Below, one piece after another: positions 15,378 to 26,300 of a stretch of 37,427 nt of DNA. Source of the DNA: Plantactinospora alkalitolerans (GTDB lineage Bacteria; Actinomycetota; Actinomycetes; Mycobacteriales; Micromonosporaceae); assembly GCF_015690345.1 (NCBI RefSeq), contig NZ_JADPUN010000051.1, positions 1 to 37,427 of the forward strand. Reading direction: 5' to 3'. The translations under genes were made by a program, and so were the position numbers. Position 1 is the first letter of the stretch. The number at the start of each line of letters is the position of its first letter. Below the pieces are notes generated by a model. The model was not told where the DNA came from. It did not search any database and saw nothing but the letters and a program-made list of their open reading frames with translations.

Positions 15378-15505
15378 GCGACATTCCGCCTTGGCTGTGT
15401 CCAATCAGCATCACCGGGTCGGTCGGACTCGCTCCGGCCATGTCCAGCGCCTGGGCGATCGCGAACGCCCGGGCCCTGCGTCCGCTGCCCGAACCGATCA
15501 CCGCT
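15378..15505 (-). pseudogene. Alpha/beta-hydrolase remnant cut by IS1182
   Basis: The minus strand encodes RRARAFAIAQALDMAGASPT followed by DPVMLIGHSQGGM. G-H-S-Q-G is the nucleophile elbow (GxSxG) of alpha/beta hydrolases, preceded by the expected hydrophobic strand and helix. Directly after GGM the sequence enters the IS1182 end at 15367, so the insertion removed the C-terminal half including the remaining catalytic residues. The upstream part (15506-15800) shows Arg-rich frames with LSRESMPKMPKPERDDLRPL but no continuous link, so the N-terminus is also decayed. Confidence 0.6.
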
Positions 15506-15804
15506 CCCGCCGCGCTGGCACGCCTGATCGTCCACCGACACGATCGACTCGGCGGAGTCCTACACGAATACGAGAACGCCGCTTGACCAGCGCGGATGAA
15601 GTTTTCGGCATCCGCAACGGCCGCAGGTCATCCCGCTCGGGCTTCGGCATCTTCGGCATGCTCTCCCGGCTGAGCCGCAGGCCCACGCGGTCGGCACGCT
15701 GCAGAATCCTTCCGCCCAGGTCCGCGCCTCCTTCCCACGGTCCGACTCGACGAAACAATCCAACCCGGGACCGGGGTCGCACAAACTCACACACGACGGC
15801 AGAA

Positions 15805-16788
15805 CTATCCGCCCGCCGTTGCCGCGTCCTCGAACACGAGCAGTTGGGGTGGACTGTTGTCCACCAGCGGCGGGGGCACCGCCGGTTTTGGTACGGGCCG
15901 GCCGGGGCGTAAGACCGGGGCCAGCGCCCGGAAGACCCGCTCTACCGCGTCGGCGTTGTAGTCGCGGAAGTCCTCGGTGGCAAGTAGCCACAACCCGCCG
16001 CCTGGCAGCGGGTCGACTGCGGCGAACGCGCCGCAGTCGCGGAGGCGGTCCGGCCCACCCGCCGGCTTGACCAGCTCAGCGGGCAGAATGGTGAGCCAGG
16101 AATAGCCCCGCAGCATCTGCCGGCAGTCGTTGAGCGTGTACTCCGGCGTTCGATGCTGCGGCGGGTACTGTGCCGGTGGCAGGCTGTCCTCCAGCGCGGT
16201 GGCGAACCCTCGCGCGTACGCGATCTGACCGTATCCCGGGTTCAACTGGTCAGCCCACGACCTCAGCGCCGCGAGCCAGCCGCGCTGGACTTCGGGCCCG
16301 TGTGCCGGGTCGAGAAATCGATGCTCGCGGTCGCGCGCCTGAAGCACGAGCCATCCCGGGGAGTGCACGCTGTGCTTCGCCGTCAGGAACACGCTCCGCC
16401 CGCTGCGGTGCCCCATGTCGTCCAGGTGGCCGATCTCCAGAGTGATCCTCGTCGGCGGGTCTTCCAACTGCTTCCGCAGCCATCGAAAGCCCGCCGCTGA
16501 ACAGTTACGCTCGGCCGTCTTGGCCGGGGCCGTGACTCCACCGCGTGTGACAGTGACTATTCCCCAGAGTTCGCCTGGCTCACCCAGCGGGTCCCAGGGC
16601 TCCTCCCGCGGCCGGGTCACAACCCGCGCCGGAAGCCCTTTCAGGCTGTCCCGGGCGTCCCCGGCCACAGCCATCGACAGCTCGTCGAGCCATCGGAAGG
16701 CGACCTCGCCGAACCCGCCGAACCCGCCGGCTGTGGCGACGTCGACATTCAGCTGCATATCTATTGATGGATCAGTCACGCGGAACAA
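15805..16788 (-). CDS. Uncharacterised protein, candidate immunity gene of the RHS locus
   Basis: A 327-residue cytoplasmic-type protein (no signal peptide or membrane helix) starting at ATG 16788, only 51 bases after the RHS toxin stop and on the same strand. Visible parts are FGGFGEVAFRWLDELSMAVA, GIVTVTRGGVTAPAKTAERN, a beta-rich middle, YTLNDCRQMLRGYSWLTILP (about residue 217), GAFAAVDPLPGGGLWLLATE and DAVERVFRALAPVLRPGRPV, then a Pro-rich tail. The Y-S/T-W-x-T-x-x-P...G-A-F...L-P-x-G-x-x-W-L-x-A-T order is reminiscent of proteins encoded next to polymorphic toxins, but I cannot name the domain. Being the gene immediately downstream of the toxin tip is the strongest evidence for immunity. 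That role is inference. Confidence 0.6.
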   Translation of the reverse strand: MFRVTDPSIDMQLNVDVATAGGFGGFGEVAFRWLDELSMAVAGDARDSLKGLPARVVTRPREEPWDPLGEPGELWGIVTVTRGGVTAPAKTAERNCSAAGFRWLRKQLEDPPTRITLEIGHLDDMGHRSGRSVFLTAKHSVHSPGWLVLQARDREHRFLDPAHGPEVQRGWLAALRSWADQLNPGYGQIAYARGFATALEDSLPPAQYPPQHRTPEYTLNDCRQMLRGYSWLTILPAELVKPAGGPDRLRDCGAFAAVDPLPGGGLWLLATEDFRDYNADAVERVFRALAPVLRPGRPVPKPAVPPPLVDNSPPQLLVFEDAATAGG

Positions 16789-16839
16789 CCCCCGATCGAC
16801 ATCCGAATTGACCGTACCGGCAGCGACCGATATTACCCG

Positions 16840-19800
16840 TCACGGGAGGATCACCGGCCTCCGTACACCAGGGACGGGGATGGGGAGTGGGATCTTCGTA
16901 GGGTTATTCTGTTCGACCCACCAGTCCCAGCCGCGCTGCAGCATACCTTTGTCATGGAGTTTGGTGGCCTCGACAGGAGGTTTGGCGTCGGCAGCGTCTG
17001 CGGCCTTTATATCGTCGTCGCTCGGTCTCGGGTTTCGGGTCCAGTAGATCACCACACCGTCGTAGCCTTCTTCAGGCGGGCCCTCAGGCCGTTGTCGGTT
17101 GGTCGAGGAGTCGACGACCAAGGTCTTGCCTCGTTCGACCGGGTCGGGTCGCATGAGTTCCCGGGGGAGCGCCCGCCCCGCCTCGACCTTCCAGTCGGGG
17201 AAGGCTTCCTTCATCTTGTCCATATACCATTTCAGGTCGGGCGGACCGTCGGCCTCGGCGCCTGCTTCGCCGTTCTTCCCGCCGACGTGCTTGACTTCCC
17301 AGACGTACCAGGTCTTGGTGACCGGATCAAAGGCGACGATGTCGGCGTATCCAGTTTTGCCATTCTTCTTGCGAGAAGCTCCGGGAATGGGATATTCGGT
17401 GAGCACGATCAATCCTGTTCGGGTACGGATCCAGTACGCGGCTAGGTCACGGGCCGCATTGTGTCGGAGAGTCCAAGGATTATTGTTCTCGTTCTCGGCC
17501 GAGCCGGACCCGTTTCCACCTTGAGAGCCTTGGGAACCGCCGCTACTACCCTCGTTCGCCGGCGGGTAGTTGTTGTCGCAGGAGTCGCCATTGCCGTTGC
17601 TGCAATCCGACTTGAGGCCGCTGGGATCGGAGCGGGTGATCGGGGTGTTGTTCGCGTAGCTGTACGCGTTCCACTGCTGTGGATCCATCAGATCCTGGAC
17701 TGGATCGACGCTGACGAAGCGTCCCAGCCCGGGGTCGTACTCTCGGGCGCCGAGGTGGGTAAGGCCGCTGGGGTCGGTGTCGCCGCCGACGAAGCCCTTT
17801 TGGTTGGGCCAGGTTGGGGTTTGGCCTCGGGCCGTGCCGTAGGGGGTTTGCCGGCGGGTGGTGACGGTTTGGGTGACGGGGTGGATGGTGGTGTGTTGGC
17901 TGCCCTGTTGGTCGGTGTAGGTCCAGGTGAGTCCGCCGGTGGTGCGGGAGGCGACGAGTTTGCCGGCGAAGGTGTAGTAGCGGGTTGCGGTGGTAGTGCT
18001 GCCTTCGCGGCGGATCTCCTGGCCGGGGAGGTAGAGGGTGGTGCCGGTGGCGTCGCGGCGTAGGAGCCGGTTGCCGCTGGCGTCGTAGGTGTTGCTGCCG
18101 GAGGTGGTGCCGTCACCGGAGATGCTGGCGAGTCGGCCTTCGAAGTCCCAGGTGAGGTGTTGGGAGTTGGTGCCGGGTGCGCAGCTGTTGGCGGCTGTGC
18201 TGGCGGGTCGGCAGGTGGTGTTGCCTGCGGCGTCGTAGCCGTAGTTGGTGACGACCGCTGCTTGCCCCGAGGCTTGGCTGGTCATCGAGGTGACGGCGTG
18301 AGGGCGTACGACGTTTTTGCCGCCGGTGGGAACGGTGTAGGTGCGGGTGGTGTCGCCGGTGCTGGTGCGGGAGACCTCGCTGAGTCGGTTGCCGGCCTTG
18401 TCGAAGGTCCAGTCGAGCCAGTAGGGGGCGGGCCCGCCGAGGTTCGCCACGCTGGGGTCTGTTTTGCAGTCGACGCCGGTTTTCGGGGTCCATGCGCTGG
18501 TGAGTCGTTGTAGGGCGTCGTGCCGGAAGCATTGGTTGTCGGTGGCTCCTACTTCCGGGGTGTCGGTGATGGAGGTGATGTTGCCGGCCGGGTCGTGGGT
18601 GTAGTTACGGTCGGAGATCGGTCCAGTCGCGGTTTCGGGCCGAATGGTGGTGCGGGTAAGCCGGCGGGTGGTCGGGTCGTAGGTGTTGACCTCTTTGACG
18701 TAGAGGCCACCGTCGGTCTTGTTGGTGGTGATGGTGGGTTCGCCGTAGGCGGTGTACTCCTGGGTGGCGACGTAGGTGCCAGCGTCGAGGGCAGTGGTGT
18801 CCAAACCGGTGGGAAGGCCGGTCGTCTGGTCGTATCGGGTGGTAACGGTTTCGGTGGTGAGGCCGCCAGCGGAGGGGTACTTGACGCTGGTAGGCGATCC
18901 GTCGAACTCGGAGTAGGAGTATCCGAGTTGCCAGCTGGTGTTCAGGCCGGGTTCGGTGGCGGGAATGATGTAGGTGAGGCCGCCGGGCTGGTACCGCTTG
19001 GTGAAGTTGGTGAACAGTTGTCGGTAGGCGTTGGTGGAGCCGGCCGGCTCGTAGCGGGTGGCTTCGGTGACCTGGCCGCGGACGGTCGCCCCGCCGTAGA
19101 TGATGTCGACCTTGTCGTACTTCCACCGGGCGGCCTGTTTCGGCGCGGCGGGGTCGGTGTTGTCGTACAGGCCGGTCTTACGGCCGAGCTTGTCGTAGGT
19201 GTAGCCGACGGCCTTGCCGGTAGCGGCTCTGACCTCGGTCAGGTCGTCATGGTCGTTGTAGGTGCTGACGGTGACGCCCTTGTCAGGGTCGTTGGCCCGT
19301 ACCTGCCGCCCTTTGACGTCGTAGGTGGAGGTCCACTCGTTGCCGTCGGGGTCGGCGACCGTGTCCAGTAGGCCCTTGCGGTTGTAGGTGTACCTGGTTG
19401 CCTGATAGGGGCCATCGGTGCCCTGGTCGGTGGTGTGCTGGCGCAGCTCGACCGTGCGGCCTTGGGCGTCGGTGACGGTGGTGGTCGGGGTGGCCCCGTC
19501 CGGGGGTGTGACGCGTACGGTGTCGCCGGTGTAGGTAGTGGTGGTCCGCCACTTCTCCACCAAGTTCGTGTGCTCGTCAGGGCCGAGAAGGATCTGGGCG
19601 ACTGGTCGGGACGCGTCGTCGTGCACGGTCTTGGTCACCGCGAGCTGGCTGTACTCCGGCTCCCACCACAGAATCCCCGATGGCGCGCCGGGTTCGCCAT
19701 GCTGGGCGTAGGTGGTATCGGCGCGGCCGGCACTGTCGTGGAGGGTGTCTGAGACGACTCTGTCCCCACCGATGGTGCTGGTCTGTGTCTGGCGGGGGCG

Positions 19801-22800
19801 GAGGAGAGCGTCCAGGATCTGGTACGAAATCTGGTAGCCGCCGCCTGCGTGCAGGGTCCGGGTGAGGGTGTACGGGTAGGCGTCGCGCGCAGGGGCGTAG
19901 GAGTAGCCGAAGGCAGCTGACGGGGTGTCTTCCCGTCCGGTCCGGGCCCAGCCGTTCTTCCACACCTTCGCTAGCCGGCCGAGTGGGTCGTAGACCATCT
20001 CGTTGATCCCGCTGTTGGGATCGGTGTTCTTGATCGCGGAGCCCCAGTAGGGGCGGGTGTCAGTGCTGCTGGTCCAGGCGGTTCCGCCGTTGGGGTCCGG
20101 TGTGCTGGTGGTGATCTTGGTGACCGGGCCGCCGGAGGCGGGGGTGTAGGCCGTGGTCGTAGTGTTCCCGCGCGCATCGGTGTCGGTCAGAATCCGGCCG
20201 AAGGAGTCGTAGGTGGTCTCGGCAGTGGTCTGCCAAACAGTGCCGGTGCTGGTTTTCCAGTCCTTGAGGTTCTCGACCTTGGTGACCGCGCCGTTGGTCG
20301 GCGGGGTGTCGACGCTGGTCGCGCCGTCGTGGTAGTTGCGAGTGTCGCTGATGATGTCGTCGTCGCTGGTCGCCGCTGTGCCGCAGGGCAGCGCTGTCGT
20401 GGTGGTCTGTTTGAGCGCAGCGATCAGGTTCCTGCCGGTGTTGCGGTTATAGCTGTTCGTGGTGCACTTCTCGTCACCGGCCTTGGTGGTGTCGCCGTCG
20501 TCCTGATGCGATTCGAGCGTGCCGTAGGTGTCGTGGAAGCGGGAGTGGGTGCGGGTGGTCCGCCAACCGGCCTGACCGTCGACGCCGAGTGCGACAGCGG
20601 TGTAGGTGGTGGCCGTGTTGGTGAAGCGAGCGGTGACGTTGTCGCCGTTGATGGTCCGCGACGCAGTCTCAGGCGAGCGCCAGGGCACGTTGATGGTCTT
20701 CGATACTGGTTTTGTGTCGACACCGTTGTAGACGACCTGCTCTCGGATCATGCCGGCGAACTGGTCCTCGTCGTACACCGTCTCGGTTCCGACGCTGGCC
20801 GCGACGGTCACGTTCCGGGTACCGCCGGTGGGTGTTTCCCGGTCACCGTGCATGCCGCGCAGGTAGGTGGTTCGGGTAAGGGTCTGCCGGGGGGCATCGC
20901 CGATACGGGTTTCTACGCCGTGGTATCCGCGGAACTGGTTCCACGTCTTACGCTTCGGTTTGACCAGCCCGTCGTCGTCCGCGTAGTGCCACGCCGGGTC
21001 ACCGAGGTACTTGTAATAGGTGTTCTTGACCGGGGCGGTGTGGTCGGTTCCGTCGACGACCACTCGGAGGTCGGATTCGGACACCTGGGTGACGACGTAC
21101 TTGTGCCACCACTCGGTGATTTCCGGTCCATCCGGGTTCGATGGGTCCGGGCCGATCAGCGGGTAACAGCGCTTCGGGTTGGCGTGTGGTTCGGCGGGCG
21201 TCGTCCCCGCGCAGTCTGGGAGGCTGTATGTGACCTGGATCTTCGCGCCGGTCTCGGTGATGATGTTGCCGATCCGATTGCGGTTGTTCGTGGTGTTGTG
21301 CGCGGTCTGGACGCGGTTGGGCAGCGACGTAGGCTCGAACGTCACCGGGGGCAGCGCGACTGGGCTCACCGGGGTGGGTCCGGTGGAGTCGGTGTTGACG
21401 ACCAGTCCGGTGTGGGTGATGGAGTTGAGCCACATGCCGGCGTAGCGGCTGGCGTCCCCGACGGATGGGTAGGTGTGATCGAGGGCCCAGGAGTCGACGT
21501 CTTGCCAGCCCGGGGTGGTCCTGGTGGTGTCCCACACCCGGGTGGTGATCTTCGCTAGCCGCTTGGTGGACCAGAAGGTGGGCGCGTAGTGGTCGTTGCA
21601 GGTGGCGGTGGCGCTGGTGCACTCCTGGTCCCAGGGGACATCTTTCCAGCGGGTGGCGTCGTGGGTGCCGCAGTTGGATTCGCAACGGTCGCCGGTCTGA
21701 AGGACCACCTGGGCCGTGGGGGTGACCGAACGGTCCTCGCCGTCGGCCGTGGTGCGGTCCCAGGTGCCGTAGTCGATCCGCTTCAGGGTTCCACCGCGGA
21801 TGTAGGAGACGTTGTCGCCTTCTCCGAGGTTCCTGGCGTAGTAGTTCGTTTCGGTGTTGTACCAGTAGGACATCGTGTTGCCCCGTGGGTCTACCACGTA
21901 GTCGAGGTTCCACCGCCACGCCTGGGTGCAGAACGAGTCGTCGAAGCCGCCGCTGTTGTGGCACGGCTCGCCGCCGTGGTTACCTGCCACGGGCAGGGTC
22001 CAGGTGGAGTCGGTGGTGTCCGACTGGCCGGGCAGACTGTTGCGGCCGAAGAAGTACTGGCTCCCGTCGGTGGTGGTCACCTTCCAGTACTCGCCGTTGC
22101 GGGCACCGTTGCTCGCCCCGCTCAGCTTCTCGATTTTCGCCCCGTCCTCAGTCCGGGAGTGCCATCCCTTCCCCGACTCGAAGATCAGCTCCGAACCGCT
22201 GCCGTTGAGCGACAAGGTGGCGTTGTCCGACCGCCAGCACTGATCAGCGGTCTTCTTATCGTTGTTGGCCCCGTCCTTCATGTCGTCCAGACAGGGGACG
22301 TAACTGCGCTCGATGAACCCGGGAGCCAATTCGAAGCCTTCCCCTACCCAGGACGGCTGGTTGTTCTCCGCGCTGGATCGCCCGTCGCTGTTGGCTGAGG
22401 AGTAGGCAAGCGAGAGGATGGGGGCCGGGCCACCGAGCGACGGCGGCACCCGGAGCGGGTACGCCCAGGAGAAGTCGCCGGTCGCTCCGCCGTGAGACCA
22501 GGTCGCGGACGGCGCCAACGGCGTGGCGGTGAAGTCTCCTTCCGGCCCGGACGGCGCGGCGGCCAACGCGACGACGGTGTCGGCCGCGACCGCTACCTTG
22601 GCGCTCACCGTGCCGTCGGCGGTGTTGTTCACCGACGGCAGTGCGCTCGGCCGGCAGTTCTCGCCCTCGGCCGCTGGTTCGGCGCAGGCGGGGGGTAGCT
22701 GCCACAACCGGAGCCGGGTCGCCCAGTCGCCGCCGTAGGCGTGCCGGAAGGCGCGGTAGTCGACGGAGAGCTTCACCGGGTCGGATCCAGGCGTGGCCGA

Positions 22801-23229
22801 AGCTGGGGTCAGCCGCAGCAGCAGTGCGTCTCGCCACGTCGCGCTGGTTTTCGCCCGGTCGAGGACCTCGATCGTCAGCTCCGACGAGCCGGCTGCCGGA
22901 CCGGCGGACGCGACCCGCAGGGGCAGATTCGGCACACTCATCGGCGCGGCCCGATTGCCATCCCCACCGGCGAGGTTCACCCGTGCCTTACCGGGCTTGG
23001 GCCACACCGGTGCGGGTAGGGCGACGCTTTCGGCCCGCTTCGACGGCCACGCCACGCTCTTGGCGGGGTCGCCGACGTTGTCCAGCTTCTCCACCTGGCC
23101 ACCAGAGCGGAACGTCTGGTTGTCGGAGTCCGGGGCGGCCTGCGCCGCAGAAGCGTGTAGGAAGGTCGCCACCAGCACGGCACTGACGGTGGTGCCGACC
23201 GCGGACCGGACCGACCGGCGTGATGGCAT
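16840..23229 (-). CDS. Secreted RHS/YD-repeat polymorphic toxin with PD-(D/E)XK-like tip
   Basis: 2129 residues from ATG 23229. This start is chosen because a signal peptide follows at once (VGTTVSAVLVATFLHASAAQ, cleavage near AQA31); the frame is open further but overlaps the upstream gene. Order: beta-rich N-terminal region, RHS entry region (ILSLAYSSANSDGRSS, WVGEGFELAPGFIERSY), a long YD-repeat shell with many Y-D-x-x-G-R/N motifs, and the core boundary REYDPGLGRFVSVDP...ITRSDPSGL (D1868). A Gly/Ser/Asn linker and a ~240-residue tip follow. The tip reads TEYP (E1945), TGYADIVAFDP (D1963), YVWEVKHV (E1978-x-K1980), the E-D-ExK pattern of restriction-endonuclease-fold nucleases, so DNA damage is the likely activity. 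Preceded by the LamG partner (146-base gap) and followed by a putative immunity gene. Confidence 0.85.
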   Translation of the reverse strand: MPSRRSVRSAVGTTVSAVLVATFLHASAAQAAPDSDNQTFRSGGQVEKLDNVGDPAKSVAWPSKRAESVALPAPVWPKPGKARVNLAGGDGNRAAPMSVPNLPLRVASAGPAAGSSELTIEVLDRAKTSATWRDALLLRLTPASATPGSDPVKLSVDYRAFRHAYGGDWATRLRLWQLPPACAEPAAEGENCRPSALPSVNNTADGTVSAKVAVAADTVVALAAAPSGPEGDFTATPLAPSATWSHGGATGDFSWAYPLRVPPSLGGPAPILSLAYSSANSDGRSSAENNQPSWVGEGFELAPGFIERSYVPCLDDMKDGANNDKKTADQCWRSDNATLSLNGSGSELIFESGKGWHSRTEDGAKIEKLSGASNGARNGEYWKVTTTDGSQYFFGRNSLPGQSDTTDSTWTLPVAGNHGGEPCHNSGGFDDSFCTQAWRWNLDYVVDPRGNTMSYWYNTETNYYARNLGEGDNVSYIRGGTLKRIDYGTWDRTTADGEDRSVTPTAQVVLQTGDRCESNCGTHDATRWKDVPWDQECTSATATCNDHYAPTFWSTKRLAKITTRVWDTTRTTPGWQDVDSWALDHTYPSVGDASRYAGMWLNSITHTGLVVNTDSTGPTPVSPVALPPVTFEPTSLPNRVQTAHNTTNNRNRIGNIITETGAKIQVTYSLPDCAGTTPAEPHANPKRCYPLIGPDPSNPDGPEITEWWHKYVVTQVSESDLRVVVDGTDHTAPVKNTYYKYLGDPAWHYADDDGLVKPKRKTWNQFRGYHGVETRIGDAPRQTLTRTTYLRGMHGDRETPTGGTRNVTVAASVGTETVYDEDQFAGMIREQVVYNGVDTKPVSKTINVPWRSPETASRTINGDNVTARFTNTATTYTAVALGVDGQAGWRTTRTHSRFHDTYGTLESHQDDGDTTKAGDEKCTTNSYNRNTGRNLIAALKQTTTTALPCGTAATSDDDIISDTRNYHDGATSVDTPPTNGAVTKVENLKDWKTSTGTVWQTTAETTYDSFGRILTDTDARGNTTTTAYTPASGGPVTKITTSTPDPNGGTAWTSSTDTRPYWGSAIKNTDPNSGINEMVYDPLGRLAKVWKNGWARTGREDTPSAAFGYSYAPARDAYPYTLTRTLHAGGGYQISYQILDALLRPRQTQTSTIGGDRVVSDTLHDSAGRADTTYAQHGEPGAPSGILWWEPEYSQLAVTKTVHDDASRPVAQILLGPDEHTNLVEKWRTTTTYTGDTVRVTPPDGATPTTTVTDAQGRTVELRQHTTDQGTDGPYQATRYTYNRKGLLDTVADPDGNEWTSTYDVKGRQVRANDPDKGVTVSTYNDHDDLTEVRAATGKAVGYTYDKLGRKTGLYDNTDPAAPKQAARWKYDKVDIIYGGATVRGQVTEATRYEPAGSTNAYRQLFTNFTKRYQPGGLTYIIPATEPGLNTSWQLGYSYSEFDGSPTSVKYPSAGGLTTETVTTRYDQTTGLPTGLDTTALDAGTYVATQEYTAYGEPTITTNKTDGGLYVKEVNTYDPTTRRLTRTTIRPETATGPISDRNYTHDPAGNITSITDTPEVGATDNQCFRHDALQRLTSAWTPKTGVDCKTDPSVANLGGPAPYWLDWTFDKAGNRLSEVSRTSTGDTTRTYTVPTGGKNVVRPHAVTSMTSQASGQAAVVTNYGYDAAGNTTCRPASTAANSCAPGTNSQHLTWDFEGRLASISGDGTTSGSNTYDASGNRLLRRDATGTTLYLPGQEIRREGSTTTATRYYTFAGKLVASRTTGGLTWTYTDQQGSQHTTIHPVTQTVTTRRQTPYGTARGQTPTWPNQKGFVGGDTDPSGLTHLGAREYDPGLGRFVSVDPVQDLMDPQQWNAYSYANNTPITRSDPSGLKSDCSNGNGDSCDNNYPPANEGSSGGSQGSQGGNGSGSAENENNNPWTLRHNAARDLAAYWIRTRTGLIVLTEYPIPGASRKKNGKTGYADIVAFDPVTKTWYVWEVKHVGGKNGEAGAEADGPPDLKWYMDKMKEAFPDWKVEAGRALPRELMRPDPVERGKTLVVDSSTNRQRPEGPPEEGYDGVVIYWTRNPRPSDDDIKAADAADAKPPVEATKLHDKGMLQRGWDWWVEQNNPTKIPLPIPVPGVRRPVILP

Positions 23230-23375
23230 ACAGACTCCTACCGTGTTGGCCCATCGACTCGATCGTGTTCTCACGACTGCCTTCCATCCACGCCGCACAC
23301 CCTCAGGCCCTTCCTGGCCGACGTCGTCCCGCCGGCACCGACGCCCGGCACCGGCTTGTCCCTGATGCGACACGG

Positions 23376-26300
23376 TCACCCCTCGACCGGATCGAGCGCC
23401 TGCTCGTCGAAGAGCCTGGACACCGCAGCGTCGGTCATCGCGCCCTGGTACACCCGCAGGTCGTCGACACCGCCATGCAGGTAGTCCATGAAGCCGTCGT
23501 GCCACAGCGTCCGACCCACCTGCATCGGCCCGACCGAGGCCATCGGCCTCCACGGCAGTGTCTTCGCGCCGGCGGGTTCACCGTTGACGTACAGGCGGAT
23601 CTCGTTGCGGCCGGCGTCGTACACCCCGACCAGGTGAACCCAGCCGTCAATCTCAGCCAGGGCCGGTGACTCGACTCCGACCTGCTGGGCGGTGGTGCTG
23701 TCCTCGTCGGTCACCGCGAACGACCACTTCCCGGTGCCCGGGTTACCGCTGTCCGGCGCGTACTTGATCCAGTAGGCAGACTCGTGGAGACCCGACTGGG
23801 ACACGACGGTCTGGTTACGGGCACCGGCGTCGATGTAGCCCCAGACCGACACCGTGAACGAGTCGTCGGTGCGCAGCAGGGCCCCATCGCGCCAGTCCGG
23901 GCTCACCTCGGTCCCGGCGTTGTTCTGCGACCGGCCGTACTCCTGCGTTGCTTCCCCGTAATGCGGGTCCGCAGGATCGTCGGCGAAGTGCGTGCCGTCC
24001 AGGAGCAGGGAACTGCCGCGGTAGCCGTAGCCGACCAGGCTTCCCGGCGTAAGAGTCAGCCGGCGGTTGAACGGTCCGTCATCTGATGCCTGGCACGGCA
24101 GCGGGTCCGTTGACGGTTCGTAGCACGGGAACGCGTTTTCGAACCCCCACCTGCCCACCTCAACCGGCGTGAAGAAGCCTGGCTCGTCGTCGGGGTAGCT
24201 GTCGGTGGCGAGTCTGCCGGTGAAGTCCTGCTCGACCAGGACCCGGTCGAAGACCTGCGCGTCCGCGATCGCCCCCTTCCACCAGTTGCCCGCCGTGCCG
24301 TGGGAGAACCCGCGGCCGATCACGAACCGTCCGCCCGCCTGCCACGGCGTGACCGGACGGTCCGCCTCGGCGACGAGGATTCCGTCGATGAACAGGCGAA
24401 GCTTCCCAGCCACCTTGTCGTACACGCCTGCGATGTGCGTCCACCGGCCGACCTGCCCGGCGGGGATCGCCGTGGTCGTCACCGCCGCCCGGGTAGCGCT
24501 CGACTGCGCCGCGGTGTCCTTCATCACGAACGCCCATCGGGGCGTCAATGGTGAGCCTTCCAGTCGGGTACCCAGGTGGAACCCAGCGCCATCGGTGCCG
24601 TCCTGCGCGGCCACCATGATGTCGTCCGCCGTTGGCAGCGCGGACAGGCGTACCCAGGCGGCGACGCTGAACGACTGGGAGGTGTCCACTAACGGGCCGG
24701 TCGTCGTCATCGCCGAGGTCGTGCCGTTGAAGTCAGCGCTGGCCCCGCGCACGATCCGCACGTCCGGCTTCCACGTCACGTTCGACGCCGCCAGAGGGGT
24801 CTTGCCGGCCATTTCCTGGACATCGTCGAGCGCCTGTGCCTGGTCCACTCCCGGGTAGGTGTCGAGCCGCCATTTCGCCACCGGCGGCGATGGACGGTCG
24901 ACGATTATCGTCGTCGACCCGTGGCCCTCACTGAGCGCCGTGTTGGTCGCCGAGATATACAGGACGTTCTCGCCGTAGTTCGGGGCGGCGACGGTGATGC
25001 TCGCCGTGCGTGGCCCGGTGCCGGTGGCAGCGACCTCCTTCGTGGGTGGATAGGTCCAGCCGTACCGGAACTTCGTCACCGTTGCGGTGTTCGAAGACAA
25101 CGTGAAGGTGTTCGGCTCGCCGGGCCCGTTCAGCGGGTTCGTCGCCGGCACGGCGGAAACGTCCGGGACGGTGGTGTCGATGGTGATCTCGCACCACGCC
25201 GACCACTCACTGGGCAGGTTGTAGGGAGCCGGGTCCGTGGCCATCGCCCGGAACGCGTACGAGCGGCCGTTGACCAGGCCGGACAGCGACGCCGTGGTCG
25301 ACCGGCCGTTCGCCGGCACCGACGCCCCGGCCGGGGCCGGTAGCCGCGGCGTCGAATTGCCGTACACACCCCCGGCGGGAATCTCCAGCCACTCGTAGGC
25401 GGTTCGCAGCGCCTGCGTGGTGTCCGCGTCTGGGAACACTGCCGACAGGTTCGGGGTCATCGTGCCCACCACCGTCCGGACGCCCGTGGCGCAACCGCGG
25501 CCGGCCGCTTGGAGGCTGTGCGGCTTGCCTGGGTAGGAGCTGTAGTCGACGATCAGCTTCGCGTTGTTCGGGAAGAACTTCTTCCACCGGTTCCCGGTCG
25601 ACTCACCGGTTCCCGCTGTGTCGCTGCAGGCGCAGAAGCCCATCGTGATGTTTGGCGCCTTCACCTCGGCGTGGTTCTGAATCGCGGTGGTGATCAGTCC
25701 GCTTTCGAAGTTGACGTCCTGGTCCGCGTCCGGCTCCTCGCAGCCGTCGGCCTCGTTGCCGTGTGAGTAGGCGCTGGCGAGCCTCTGGTTCATCCGCGGC
25801 GCCCAGCTCGCCCTCGGCGTCGACGACATCGGGCCCGTGTGCCACAAATATGTAATCGTGTCCGCACACGACCAGGAATGGTCCAGCTTCATGTACACGT
25901 GAGCCGTCCGGATGTGCTTACCGCCAATCGCGGACAGCGGAAAGTCGAAGTAGGAACGGTAGCGAACGCCGGTATCCGGGTTCAGCCCGACTCGGGCCAC
26001 CGCGATGTCCCCGTTGCTGGAGTTGTTGTGTGTGGCGTAGGACCATCGTGACTTCCCCGTCGACCACGGCGGGTCCACAAAGACCGGAAAGACGGCCCGC
26101 TCTCCCGTGAGCATGTCCTCGTCCGGCCGCAAGACCAGCCCACCATCATGAGTGACGTCGACATCGACCGGCGCCGTCAAAGCTGCATCACCGGGACCGG
26201 TCGGCGACGATTCCGTGGCAGCTCCAAGCGCGCCGGCAGCTCGTGAGGTCGGCTGCCCGGACGGCTGCGTCGAATCCCACATCACCGCAGGTGTCGCCTC

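Noticed and set aside
17461-21558. Several long plus-strand Val/Gly-rich frames opposite the RHS gene
   Set aside because: These are antisense shadows produced by high-GC codon bias and repetitive YD-encoding DNA. They lack starts with ribosome sites and have extreme composition.
23230-23553. 108-residue N-terminal extension of the RHS gene
   Set aside because: It overlaps the end of the LamG gene in a different frame and lacks protein-like composition. ATG 23229 is followed immediately by a clear signal peptide.
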